From Salinithrix halophila (GTDB lineage: Bacteria > Bacillota > Bacilli > Thermoactinomycetales > DSM-45169), in contig NZ_JBHSAP010000015.1 in the NCBI RefSeq assembly GCF_042650125.1, forward strand, positions 62,001 to 126,000: DNA of 64,000 bases, in the 5' to 3' direction. Shown here piece by piece: positions 51,932 to 60,618 of this stretch. Position 1 is the first letter of the stretch. The number at the start of each line of letters is the position of its first letter. The translations under genes and the position numbers were made by a program. The notes beneath the pieces are model-generated. The model saw only the letters and a program-made list of their open reading frames with translations, had not been told where the DNA came from and ran no database searches.

Positions 51932-52333
51932 ATGATCTCGAAATGGAAAGTGACCCTTTTAGGGGGTTTATCGTTGATCGGGGTTATTGGCATGTCTTTG
52001 CAAATGGTACTCTTGTACCAAAGAGGGAACACAGTTCCGGCCGTTTTTTTAATGGTAGGAACCATCAGCTTTATTGCGATTACTTCCGTGCTTTTGAAAA
52101 AGCTTTTTTCAGATGTTAAACAAGGCTTCCCCACTGACGATGAACGGTCAAAAAAAGTTCGAGCCTATGCTGCTGGTCGAGCTTACTTTTACTCGCTGTT
52201 TATCTGGATTGCTCTCCTAGCCTTTCATCGGTATCTCGACCGTGATGACATTTTATTAATGGGTCTATTGGGGATGGCCCTTTCTTTTGGAGTCAACTGG
52301 GTGATTCTAAATAAAAAGAAGGGTTTGGAGTAA
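51932..52333 (+). CDS. Four-helix membrane protein paired with an XRE regulator
   Basis: 133 residues with four hydrophobic segments (about 7-28, 35-53, 85-103, 106-124) and a charged cytoplasmic loop with 'TDDERSKKVRAYAAGRAY'. The base composition is more AT-rich than the surroundings. Such small membrane proteins (DUF2178/DUF3796-like) are commonly encoded with a short XRE regulator in Bacilli; function unknown. GGGAGGC precedes the ATG. Confidence 0.75.
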   Translation: MISKWKVTLLGGLSLIGVIGMSLQMVLLYQRGNTVPAVFLMVGTISFIAITSVLLKKLFSDVKQGFPTDDERSKKVRAYAAGRAYFYSLFIWIALLAFHRYLDRDDILLMGLLGMALSFGVNWVILNKKKGLE

Positions 52334-52336
52334 GAA

Positions 52337-52543
52337 GTGAAAACACGCATAAAAGAATACAGGGCTCGGTGCAATCTAACACAAGCTTTACTAGCGAAAA
52401 AAGTAGGAGTAAGAAGAGAAACCATTGTTTTTTTGGAGAAAGGGGAATACAACCCTTCGTTAAAACTTGCAGTAAAGGTTGCTCGTGAACTTCAAGCATC
52501 CATCGATGAATTGTTTATCTTTGAAGAGGGAGATTTGGATTGA
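52337..52543 (+). CDS. XRE-family transcriptional regulator (short)
   Basis: 68 residues forming one Cro/CI helix-turn-helix ('LTQALLAKKVGVRRETIVFLEKGEYNPSLKLA' region, about 14-45), very like the YozG/short XRE regulators that accompany small membrane proteins. GTG start, three bases after the stop of the membrane gene. AT-rich like its partner, which suggests that the pair moved in together. Probably an autorepressor. Confidence 0.85.
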   Translation: MKTRIKEYRARCNLTQALLAKKVGVRRETIVFLEKGEYNPSLKLAVKVARELQASIDELFIFEEGDLD

Positions 52544-52851
52544 TTTTTTTTGGGGGGGGGCATCTCCTTTTTAAGGATCTTAGGGGCCCGATTGGAGATA
52601 GCTTCATGTTTCAGGTGTGTGGGTTTCAAGGGAAAGCATCTGGAGAACCGGAAAAAACAGGATGCCGACGCCGATAGTGAAAGTGATAACGTCCATTCAC
52701 TTGCCTATAAAGGAGGAGAGGCTTATTGATTGCAAAACCTTCCTAATAAATATACAATTTTAAACAAAACGGCTCCAAGAGGTGGAATCATGGACCAATG
52801 GAATCGGGTATTCAAACAACTGGACGTATGGGACCGACGGGGGGTCTGTCG
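52544..52851. other. Intergenic stretch with a T8-G9 tract
   Basis: About 300 bases between the XRE gene and the beta-propeller gene. It begins with eight T followed by nine G (52544-52560), an unusual homopolymer junction, and contains an AAAGGAGGAGAGG (about 52709) without a convincing reading frame after it. No terminator or promoter that I would call with confidence. Confidence 0.5.
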
Positions 52852-54150
52852 ATGAAGATGGGGAGATGGAAAACGCTCTTGGGCTTGGCCGTGGCTACTG
52901 CCCTGACATTCATCCCGACAACGGACCCGGCAGGTGCATATCAGGCTTTGCCGGAAAGACCGGAAACGCGATCGGTTCTTTTTGTCGGGAACAATTGGGA
53001 GGGCACAGTAGACATCATCGATCCCAAGAGCTTTACCCGGCTCGGGCAAATCCAAGTCATTCCGGACCTGAAGGAACGCCAGCGGGAGATACTGACGGAT
53101 CCCGTTCGGGCTGGGTATTATTTGGCCATTCGCTATTTGGTCGGGGAAGGCCATGACCAGTACGTGGATGACATGTTCACATCTCGCAACGGTCGTTACC
53201 TTTACGTCTCAAGACCCAGCCTGGCGGATGTGGTCGGGATCGATCTGCGGACACGGGAAATCGTCTGGCGTGTGCCGATGGAAGGTTACCGAGCGGATCA
53301 CATGGCAATGTCGCCCGACGGCACGCGTTTGTTGGTGTCAGATTCCACGGCTCGGAAGGTTCACGTGATCGATCCATCCGAAGGCCGCAAAGTGGCTGAA
53401 TTCGAGTCGGGGGATTCCCCTCACGAAAGCCAGTACTCATCCGACGGTACCCGGATCTTTCACGCCAGCATCGGACATGTTTGGAGTCCGACCGATCGGC
53501 CGATTTTTGATTCCATGAAGGGAGACCGCTGGTTTCAGATCGTTGATGCCGAAACCTATCAGGTGATCAAGCGGTTGAATATTGGGGAAATCCTCGAGGA
53601 TCATGGCTATGAAAACTACAGTTCAGCAGTAAGGCCCATGGCTCTTTCTCCCGACGAAAAGACCGTTTATCTGCAGTTGTCATTTCTCCATGGTTTTGTT
53701 GAATTTGATCTGGAAAACGAAAAACCATTGCGAATTGCGCATCTCCCGCTCAGTGAGAAGGCAAAAAACACACCCCGAGAGCAGTATCTTCTTGATTCGG
53801 CACACCACGGACTGGCGATGAACCCCCGGGGAACCAAGCTCTGTGTCGCCGGGACGATGTCCAACTATGCCGCGATTGTGGATCGCAAAACATTTGAGTA
53901 TAAGCTCTTTCCGGATGTCGACAAGCCGTATTGGGCGACTAACAGCGCCGATGGGAAGTATTGTTTCGTTTCAGCCAGCGGGGATGATCAGGTCGTCGTC
54001 CTCGACTACCGTAACGAACGGGAGGTTGCCCGAATTCCCGTCGGGGACCATCCGCAGCGGATGCGTATGGGGGTCATTCACCGCGACTATGTAGGGGTAG
54101 AGGGGTCACCGGACCATTTCGGGAAAATTGTGGAGATGGGAAGCCGGTGA
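52852..54150 (+). CDS. Secreted YVTN/YncE-type beta-propeller protein
   Basis: 432 residues: signal peptide (about 1-30, ending near 'PAGAYQA') and seven-bladed propeller repeats with motifs like 'MAMSPDGTRLLVSDSTARKVHVID', 'MALSPDEKTVYLQ' and 'VSASGDDQVVVLDYRNEREVARIPVGDHPQRM'. Extracytoplasmic; such proteins act as scaffolds or enzyme-like subunits, ligand unknown. The start at 52852 places the signal peptide at the N-terminus; GGGGGTC lies upstream. No clear operon partner. Confidence 0.8.
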   Translation: MKMGRWKTLLGLAVATALTFIPTTDPAGAYQALPERPETRSVLFVGNNWEGTVDIIDPKSFTRLGQIQVIPDLKERQREILTDPVRAGYYLAIRYLVGEGHDQYVDDMFTSRNGRYLYVSRPSLADVVGIDLRTREIVWRVPMEGYRADHMAMSPDGTRLLVSDSTARKVHVIDPSEGRKVAEFESGDSPHESQYSSDGTRIFHASIGHVWSPTDRPIFDSMKGDRWFQIVDAETYQVIKRLNIGEILEDHGYENYSSAVRPMALSPDEKTVYLQLSFLHGFVEFDLENEKPLRIAHLPLSEKAKNTPREQYLLDSAHHGLAMNPRGTKLCVAGTMSNYAAIVDRKTFEYKLFPDVDKPYWATNSADGKYCFVSASGDDQVVVLDYRNEREVARIPVGDHPQRMRMGVIHRDYVGVEGSPDHFGKIVEMGSR

Positions 54151-54186
54151 ATCCCAGGCAATCAGGATGATTTGGAATTATGTCAT

Positions 54187-54290
54187 TTAAGACTCCACTT
54201 TCTTGCGACCAATTAACCATCCAACAATATAACCATAAACAAGGTGAAGTACCAGTGTTGCCACTGTATAGGGTATACAGCGGATGAAGT
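54187..54290 (-). pseudogene. Possible 3' remnant of a membrane protein gene
   Basis: On the - strand a short frame ends in 'TVATLVLHLVYGYIVGWLIG' then 'RKKVES' and a stop at 54187. It looks like the last membrane helix and tail of a larger membrane protein, but the frame is closed by a stop about 40 codons upstream and has no start. Too short to identify. Confidence 0.25.
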
Positions 54291-54299
54291 ATGTGAAAT

Positions 54300-54664
54300 A
54301 TGTATAAGGTTACATAACCGTGACGATTGTTACGTGGTGTATCCTGAAAACCTTGTTATACCAAGGGTTAGGGAGAGCGGTGTTTTGTTTTTCATATTCA
54401 TTTTTTATGCAAAACCGCCTAAAATCCAGGGGTAACAAGGGTTTTCGGCGGTTTCAAGAGGTGACAGACAGGTTCAACTGCTCTCTCCTCTCGCGTATAA
54501 AATTCATGGGTTTTATGCAGTGATGGTGACGATCAGATGGTACTGGGGTGAATTAGTAGTGGTCCATAATGGCACAAAGTAATTCAAGATGCGTTACACG
54601 AGAGGGAACATAAGGCAACCGATGCACCTTGAAAAACCAATATTCTCCCTTGCCTTACGGAAAA
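54300..54664. other. Gene-poor AT-rich stretch
   Basis: Apart from the possible remnant to its left, I see no supported gene between about 54300 and 54750. A weak AAAACCGCC/GGCGGTTT pairing spans 54411-54453. The stretch is AT-richer than the window average. Confidence 0.4.
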
Positions 54665-54715
54665 GGCGTTCCTATCGGTGAGGTGTTCTCTCGCCGACGG
54701 GACGCCCTATTTTTG
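54665..54715. terminator. Long hairpin after the 54.7 kb - strand gene
   Basis: GGCGTTCCTATCGGTGAG pairs with CTCGCCGACGGGACGCC through about 17 bp with G-U pairs. TTTTT follows on the + side and TTTT on the - side. It lies about 40 bases after the - strand gene. Confidence 0.65.
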
Positions 54716-54753
54716 TTTGATGGACATAGGTGCTTTCGTGCTCCTAGATCCGT

Positions 54754-55308
54754 CTATTTCTGGATTCCTTTGAGCAGGGTTGTTTTATTCTCGATACGGG
54801 CCAGACCGCGGTTAACTTCCTTTGCCGGCTTAACCTGGTCTCCTTTCACTTGAAACTTACCTTGGTAAGCTCCGGCGATTACATAGGCTTCCTTGTCGGT
54901 GACCGGACCTTCATACTTTTTCAGGAAAAGGATATAGCCTTTTTTTGGTTTCATCACCCGGTTATCTTCTACGGTAAGATGGTTGCGACCGTCATATCCC
55001 CCTGTTTCCAGGATGGTGATCCGACTCAGATCGGCTTTCCCTTTAAGCACCTTCTTCACTTGAAAGGAGCTGGTGGTAAAGAGTACTCCTTTGTAAGTAA
55101 AAGCTTTCTGGTTGGACAGGGTGCTTCCTTCCACAATTAAGTCGGTATCTTTTTTCATTGCATCGACACTGGAGTAGGCTTTAGGAACGGAGACCCCTAC
55201 GTTGATCTCGTGTGGGGCAAAGAATGAGACGTATACCCCCGCGATCAGGAGAACTCCGAGAGCGGCGATCAACAAGGCATAGGCTTTCGATTGAAGGGCT
55301 CTTAACAT
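54754..55308 (-). CDS. Membrane-anchored extracytoplasmic protein downstream of the matrixin
   Basis: 184 residues: one N-terminal membrane helix (about 8-28) and a beta-rich outer domain ('DTDLIVEGSTLSNQKAFTY', 'FQVKKVLKGK', 'RITILETGGYD', 'YILFLKKYEG'). GAGAGGAGAAAG precedes the ATG at 55308. It follows the protease gene by 22 bases on the same strand, so the two are probably cotranscribed; it might anchor, activate or inhibit the protease. Not recognised as a named family. Confidence 0.75.
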   Translation of the reverse strand: MLRALQSKAYALLIAALGVLLIAGVYVSFFAPHEINVGVSVPKAYSSVDAMKKDTDLIVEGSTLSNQKAFTYKGVLFTTSSFQVKKVLKGKADLSRITILETGGYDGRNHLTVEDNRVMKPKKGYILFLKKYEGPVTDKEAYVIAGAYQGKFQVKGDQVKPAKEVNRGLARIENKTTLLKGIQK

Positions 55309-55330
55309 CGCGCTTTCTCCTCTCTTTTCC

Positions 55331-55846
55331 TTAATAGAGTGCATTGACACCGTTGATGTCGTCCTGGGTTGGTGTGTAAACAGTACGTTCGTCGTTGCTG
55401 TACATCACGGCTCCGCCTCTTCCCAGACTGTCTTCATGAGCCAGCCCCAGGGCATGTCCAAATTCGTGAACGATCACCCCTTTTATGGTGTTGGAGTCGT
55501 ACCCAGCGGTAAAGTGGGTGTTAATCCTAATGTTTGAACTTGTTGTGATGTTATCTGCTCGATCAAAATACCAATCACAGTAACCGCTCCAGTCAACATT
55601 GCCATAGTTGGCGACGGTGGTGGTGATCTCGGCGTTAGCACCTCCATCGTAGAAGTCGGCTTCACTTAAATTATTCCACTCTCGAACTGCATTTTCACAT
55701 TGCACTGTGTAGTCGCCTTGCATGTCACATTCGTAGCTGATTCTGCTGTCTGCCCAGTGTTGCCCTGTGTGAACAAACGCGAATACAGGGCTCCATGCTC
55801 CGAAGACCATGAGGGCGAGACCAAGTGCGACCATCCATTTCTTCAT
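55331..55846 (-). CDS. Secreted matrixin-like zinc metalloprotease
   Basis: 171 residues with a signal peptide (about 1-23, ending 'PVFA') and the metzincin motif HExxHxxGxxH in 'HEFGHALGLAHED', followed by 'GGAVMYS', the Met-turn. This is the core of family M10A (matrixins) without hemopexin or other added domains. No obvious cysteine-switch propeptide. The ATG at 55846 has AGAGGAGG seven bases ahead. Extracellular protein degradation or processing is the likely role. Confidence 0.88.
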   Translation of the reverse strand: MKKWMVALGLALMVFGAWSPVFAFVHTGQHWADSRISYECDMQGDYTVQCENAVREWNNLSEADFYDGGANAEITTTVANYGNVDWSGYCDWYFDRADNITTSSNIRINTHFTAGYDSNTIKGVIVHEFGHALGLAHEDSLGRGGAVMYSNDERTVYTPTQDDINGVNALY

Positions 55847-56075
55847 TGTCATGCCTCCTCTAAATGTTTTTATTTTTTGTTGCAATGTTATCATTCTACT
55901 TAATTTTCTGATCACCTCCGAAAAAGTGAATTTTCCGCCTTTTCAAATATTGACAGCTCCTTTGGTCTGCCCCTCTCATGGGGTGAGAGGGGGCAAAGAC
56001 TCGACAAGGTAGGACAAGCAGGTTAGGATGGATATGAAAGCGGATACAGAAGCCGAAGGGTCGTTCGGAAATTAA

Positions 56076-56107
56076 TGAATGAATACCCACTCATTTTATG
56101 CTACAAT
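56076..56107 (+). promoter_or_regulatory. FadR-type operator overlapping the fadF promoter
   Basis: TGAATGAATACCCACTCA (56076-56093) fits the Bacillus FadR consensus TGAATGANTANTCATTCA at 16 of 18 positions. TACAAT at 56102-56107 is a likely -10 element, so bound FadR would cover the -35 region. The downstream gene is a known kind of FadR target. Confidence 0.65.
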
Positions 56108-56274
56108 GGTTCACAAAGGAGCCGGACCTTCAACGAGGTAAAAGGTGAAACCGTTGTTAGAATTCCATATCAGATAGAAAGAGTCCGTATGAGGCCGGTT
56201 TTTTGAATCTTTTCAAATGGGTCGATTCTTCCCGATCTGCATGATGATACTTGATAACAAGGGAGTGGGAAGCT

Positions 56275-58380
56275 GTGTCGGTATGGCAAGTGATCAACCT
56301 GATCCTGTTTCTCGCGGCTGCCGGGTACGGATTTTACCTCTTCGCCCGGGTCGTCTATACCCGTTATACCTATATTCAATTGGGCAAACCGGCCGATTTT
56401 TCCCGGGATCTGAACCAGCAACTCAACCAGGTGTGGGTCAATGTCTTCGGGCAGAAGAAACTGTTGAAGGACAAAAAGAGCGGGATTATGCATGCTGTGA
56501 TGTTTTACGGGTTCATCATTATCCAGTTTGGGGCGATTGACCTGTTCATTAAGGGTCTGTCCCCGGGAAGTCATCTGCCCTTCCCGGCTTATCCCGTCTT
56601 CACCCTGATCCAGGAGATCACGGTCTTTGCTGTTCTTCTGGCGACCTTGTACGCCTTTTACCGCCGATTCGTGGAAAAGCTTGCTCGCTTGAAACGGGGC
56701 TTTAAGGCGGGACTCGTGGTTATCTTCCTCAGTGTGTTAATGACCTCGATTCTCTTCTCGGCTGCCTTCGAACACCTGTGGTTGCAACCGGATATGCCGG
56801 CATGGGCGACTCCCATCTCTTCAGCGATTGCGGCCCTTTTCTCCTGGATGAGTCCACAGGCGGCTGCTGGGGCTTTTTACGCCTTCTGGTGGATCCATGC
56901 CCTCGACTTGTTGGCTTTCATGGTCTATGTGCCCCAATCCAAACATTTTCATCTGTTGGTGGCGCCGATCAATGTGTTTTTAAAGCGACAGGGACCGCCA
57001 GCCAAGCTGAAGGCGATTGATTTTGAAGATGAATCACTCACGGAATACGGAATTGACAAGATCGAGAATTTCGACCAGAAACAGTTGATCGATCTCTACG
57101 CTTGCGTGGAGTGCGGCCGATGTACCAACGTCTGTCCTGCTGCAACGACAGGCAAGATGCTCTCTCCGATGGATCTGCTGGTCAAGATGAGGGATCATCT
57201 GACGGAGAAAGGCGCGGCAATCACATCCAAGACCCCCTGGATGCCCGCCTATGCTTTTGCCGGTCCCAACGCGGCGACTGAAGTAGCGGCTTCCAAGGAA
57301 GAGGACGGGAGCTATGATTACCCCGTCCAACTGATCGGCGATGTGATTACCGAGGAAGAACTATGGGCCTGTACTACCTGCCGCAATTGCGAGGATGCTT
57401 GCCCTGTCTCCAATGAGCATGTGGACAAGATCATCGATATGCGTCGGCATTTGGTCTTGACCCAGGGCAAGATGCATGGGGAAGCTACCCGCACCTTTAA
57501 TAATATCGAGCGTCAGGGCAACCCTTGGGGAATCAGCCGCAAAGAGCGGGATAAGTGGAAAGAGGGGCTGGAGGAAGATGTCCGGGTTCCGACCGTCAAG
57601 GAAGAGAAGGATTTTGAATACCTCTTTTTCGTCGGTTCGATGGGTTCTTTTGACAACCGGAGTCAAAAGATCACCCGTTCCCTGGTGAAGCTCCTCAACC
57701 ATGCCGGCGTGAAGTTCGCCGTCCTCGGGAACAAGGAGAAAAATTCCGGGGACACCGCCCGCCGAATGGGAAATGAATTCCTGTTTCAGCAACTGGCTGC
57801 GGACAACATCGCCCTTTTTCAGAAGCATCAGGTGAAGAAGATCGTTACCGCTGATCCCCATGCCTACAATGTGTTTAAAAACGAGTACCCGGATTTCGGG
57901 CTGGAAGGAGTGGAAGTTGTCCACCACACCCAACTCCTAGCGCGGCTAATCCGGGAGGGGCGCCTGAAGCCCACCAAGGAAGTGAAGGAGCGCGTCACCT
58001 ACCACGACTCCTGTTATCTGGGGCGCTACAACGAGGAATACGATGATCCCAGGTTTATTTTCCGCTCCATACCCGGAATCGAGTTGGTGGAAATGGGGCG
58101 CAATCGGGAAAACGGGATGTGTTGCGGGGCCGGAGGCGGCATGATGTGGCTGGAGGAGCAGTCGGGTGTCCGGGTGAACACCGCTCGTACCGAACAGGCA
58201 TTAGAGACAAAGCCGAGCCTGATCGGAAGCGCCTGCCCCTACTGCCTGACGATGATGAGTGACGGCACAAAAGCCAAAGAAGTGGAAGACCAGGTGAAGA
58301 CGATGGATGTGGCCGAAGTGCTGGCTCTCTCTGTCGACTTTAGCGACAAACCGGCAGAGGTTGCCCCAGGCGTTCACTGA
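56275..58380 (+). CDS. fadF: FadF-like iron-sulfur oxidoreductase (electron transfer in fatty acid degradation)
   Basis: 701-residue membrane protein: five to six N-terminal helices (about 1-235) of the nitrate-reductase-gamma kind, two 4Fe-4S motifs 'CVECGRCTNVCP' (about 277) and 'CTTCRNCEDACP' (about 365), and two CCG domains with 'YHDSCYLGRYN' and 'MCCGAGGG' (about 615). It probably passes electrons from the electron transfer flavoprotein to quinone during acyl-CoA oxidation. GTG start with AAGGGAGTGGG upstream. Single gene with terminator at 58388; acdA is not adjacent here. Confidence 0.92.
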   Translation: MSVWQVINLILFLAAAGYGFYLFARVVYTRYTYIQLGKPADFSRDLNQQLNQVWVNVFGQKKLLKDKKSGIMHAVMFYGFIIIQFGAIDLFIKGLSPGSHLPFPAYPVFTLIQEITVFAVLLATLYAFYRRFVEKLARLKRGFKAGLVVIFLSVLMTSILFSAAFEHLWLQPDMPAWATPISSAIAALFSWMSPQAAAGAFYAFWWIHALDLLAFMVYVPQSKHFHLLVAPINVFLKRQGPPAKLKAIDFEDESLTEYGIDKIENFDQKQLIDLYACVECGRCTNVCPAATTGKMLSPMDLLVKMRDHLTEKGAAITSKTPWMPAYAFAGPNAATEVAASKEEDGSYDYPVQLIGDVITEEELWACTTCRNCEDACPVSNEHVDKIIDMRRHLVLTQGKMHGEATRTFNNIERQGNPWGISRKERDKWKEGLEEDVRVPTVKEEKDFEYLFFVGSMGSFDNRSQKITRSLVKLLNHAGVKFAVLGNKEKNSGDTARRMGNEFLFQQLAADNIALFQKHQVKKIVTADPHAYNVFKNEYPDFGLEGVEVVHHTQLLARLIREGRLKPTKEVKERVTYHDSCYLGRYNEEYDDPRFIFRSIPGIELVEMGRNRENGMCCGAGGGMMWLEEQSGVRVNTARTEQALETKPSLIGSACPYCLTMMSDGTKAKEVEDQVKTMDVAEVLALSVDFSDKPAEVAPGVH

Positions 58381-58387
58381 TCCAGAG

Positions 58388-58422
58388 ACTCCCCCCAGGG
58401 ATGAATCCATGGGGGGAGTTTT
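58388..58422 (+). terminator. Terminator after fadF
   Basis: ACTCCCCCCA with TGGGGGGAGT, 12-base loop, TTTTGTT tail. Confidence 0.85.
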
Positions 58423-58626
58423 GTTGTCCGGTTGATCCTGTCTTTTTATTGCGGCTGTTAAAATGCTTGTGCTACTGTGAAGAAAGATAGAAACGTTTCC
58501 CGGGATTTTGCCCTGGGGAGCGAAAGAGGGCGGGTTTCGGTATTCGGGGAAATCATCTCCCGACGAAACCAAGATCCGCTTTAATCGGATTAGGGGGTTG
58601 AATCCAGCAGTGGAAGAGGGTAATAC

Positions 58627-60369
58627 ATGAAGGATTATTATTGCTCCGTATTAGGGGTGAGCCGTGATGCCCCGAAGGAGGAGATCAAACGAGCCTACCG
58701 GCGACTGGTTCGGCAGTACCATCCAGATGTGAATGCCTCTGAGGAAGCGAGGGAGCGTTTCCGGGAAGTAAGGGAGGCTTACGAGGCGTTAAGCCGCTCG
58801 GAGCCGGAGCCGATCCCCCTGGAGGGGACCGATGGCGGTGATGCCCACATCGATGCCGAAACGATGGAAGAGCACGAAGCCGAGAAAGAGGATCTTCCCG
58901 AGGAAGTGGAAACCGATGTCCGCAAAGATTTTGCTCCAGACAGTCGAAGCGCACCCCGACGACGGAGGTGGAAAGTAGCCGTATGGAGTATGGTGCTGAT
59001 TTCACTGGTGGGAGCATGGGCGGTTTTCGGCGGGATCCAGGATCTGTTCGCCGAACCCCGCTATCTGGTTTTGACTCATGAGGGTCAAGAATGGAAGCTG
59101 GATTTGAACCAGGTGGGTTATGACGGAAAAGATCCCGCCACTTTGGATCGAAAGGCTGTCAATCGTTGGCTGAACAAGGTTGGACGAAGGGTGGACAAAC
59201 CGGCTCGTAATGCTAAGGCTGAACGGCTAGGGGAGCCGGTACGGCCTGAGAAAACCGGTCGGGTGATGGATGTAAAGAAGGTGCGTGAGCAATGGCTTCC
59301 CCATGTGGACCGTTTAATCAACAAACCGCAGCCGGTCCCCATGATCCCTGATGTTCCTCTGGTATCGAGTGAGGATTTGGCTCAGGTGGACAACAAGCGA
59401 CTCAGTACTTATACTACTTATTTCAATAGCGGGAATCAGGATCGTACCCGCAATATCCGCTTGTCCGCCCAGGCGATTCACAATCGTATCCTGAATCCGG
59501 GGGAATTGTTTTCCTTTAATCAGACGGTGGGTCGACGCACCAAAGAAAGGGGATACCGACCGGTTCCCATGAGAGTAAAGGGAGAATTTAGCGAAGGGGT
59601 GGGAGGAGGCGTCTCCCAAACGGCATCCACTCTTTTTAACAGTGTGGACGCCGCCGGGCTGGAAGTGGTTTATCGGTTTTCTTTCAGCCGAGATGTCACC
59701 TATGTGCAAGCAGGCCGCGATGCGACGGTTTCCTGGAAAACCCCGGACTTCCAATTCCGGAACAATCTGAAAGCTCCCATCCTCCTTCGTTGCCGAGTGG
59801 ACAGCCAGTCGTTGAAGGTGGATATTTACTCCACCCCGGAGGCGAACGCTCAACTGAAAAAAGTGCCCCCGGCACCAGAGCCTCACACCCTGCCTGATGA
59901 GGTAAAAACGGATCCAGAAGAGTCATCGGATGAATTGGATCCGAAAGAGATCGTGAACGCGATAGAAGACACGGAGGATACAGAAGAAGTAAGAGGAGAT
60001 CATGAGTCTTCCGCTGCGAGTTCCTCTGGCGGGGATACCGGGAGCCCACCGCCCGGAATTGCGGGAGGCGACTCAATCGGTGACGGAGAAAACACTTCCG
60101 GCGGGAGTGAGGACACCGGAAGTGCCGACGGGGACGGGAGCGATGATACTGCCCCGACCGGGACCGATGCCGGAGACGGAACGGGTACGGGGGAAGAGGA
60201 GACCAGTTCCACCTCCGGTGGAGACACAACCAGTGATGGTGGCGATTCGGGAGAGGAGACGGGCCAGGATACAGGTCAGGACACAGGCCAAGACACCACG
60301 CCGGACCCTCCTCAAGCCGATGATCCTGACGGTGCTGCTAGTTCCGACAGCACCGGGGGTGAGGCATAG
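58627..60369 (+). CDS. J-domain and VanW-domain fusion protein
   Basis: 580 residues with an unusual order: N-terminal J domain (about 3-58, 'YHPDVN' with the HPD signature at 32-34), acidic linker, Arg-rich stop and membrane helix (about 116-137), a peptidoglycan-binding-like segment (about 145-235), a VanW domain (about 255-385; 'GELFSFNQTVGRRTKERGY' and 'GGGVSQTASTLFN'), and a long Ser/Gly/Asp/Thr-rich tail (about 395-580) with 'GQDT' repeats. The J domain would be inside the cell and VanW outside. VanW proteins are linked to cell-wall and germination functions. Weak ribosome binding site (AGAGGGTAATAC). Confidence 0.88.
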   Translation: MKDYYCSVLGVSRDAPKEEIKRAYRRLVRQYHPDVNASEEARERFREVREAYEALSRSEPEPIPLEGTDGGDAHIDAETMEEHEAEKEDLPEEVETDVRKDFAPDSRSAPRRRRWKVAVWSMVLISLVGAWAVFGGIQDLFAEPRYLVLTHEGQEWKLDLNQVGYDGKDPATLDRKAVNRWLNKVGRRVDKPARNAKAERLGEPVRPEKTGRVMDVKKVREQWLPHVDRLINKPQPVPMIPDVPLVSSEDLAQVDNKRLSTYTTYFNSGNQDRTRNIRLSAQAIHNRILNPGELFSFNQTVGRRTKERGYRPVPMRVKGEFSEGVGGGVSQTASTLFNSVDAAGLEVVYRFSFSRDVTYVQAGRDATVSWKTPDFQFRNNLKAPILLRCRVDSQSLKVDIYSTPEANAQLKKVPPAPEPHTLPDEVKTDPEESSDELDPKEIVNAIEDTEDTEEVRGDHESSAASSSGGDTGSPPPGIAGGDSIGDGENTSGGSEDTGSADGDGSDDTAPTGTDAGDGTGTGEEETSSTSGGDTTSDGGDSGEETGQDTGQDTGQDTTPDPPQADDPDGAASSDSTGGEA

Positions 60370-60388
60370 GTTTAAATCGGGTAAATGG

Positions 60389-60420
60389 AACGGCTCCTGA
60401 ATCACAGGAGCCGTTTTTTT
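60389..60420 (+). terminator. Terminator after the J-VanW gene
   Basis: Perfect 11-bp stem AACGGCTCCTG with its complement, loop AATCA, seven T. Confidence 0.9.
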
Positions 60421-60618
60421 CCATAACTTATTTCCTATGGCCTATTTGTCCTTTTTAACTGGCGTGATAGGATTTATTTGAAAGTCATCCTATTGCTAAT
60501 TTTTTGAGACACCGAGCATGACAACCCCCTCCGTTACCCTTCGCCGAGACTTGTATGTGTTTGACCCTCTCCATTGACTGCTGAAGTCGGAAATAAGAAC
60601 CAAGGAAGGATGAACAGA

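Noticed and set aside
54244..54435. A 63-codon + strand frame with several Cys near its start.
   Set aside because: It overlaps the possible membrane-protein remnant on the other strand, lacks a clear ribosome binding site and ends in low-complexity hydrophobic sequence.
54540..54715. Possible small RNA ending in the 54665-54706 hairpin.
   Set aside because: No clear promoter on the + strand; the hairpin is better explained as the terminator of the - strand gene at 54754.
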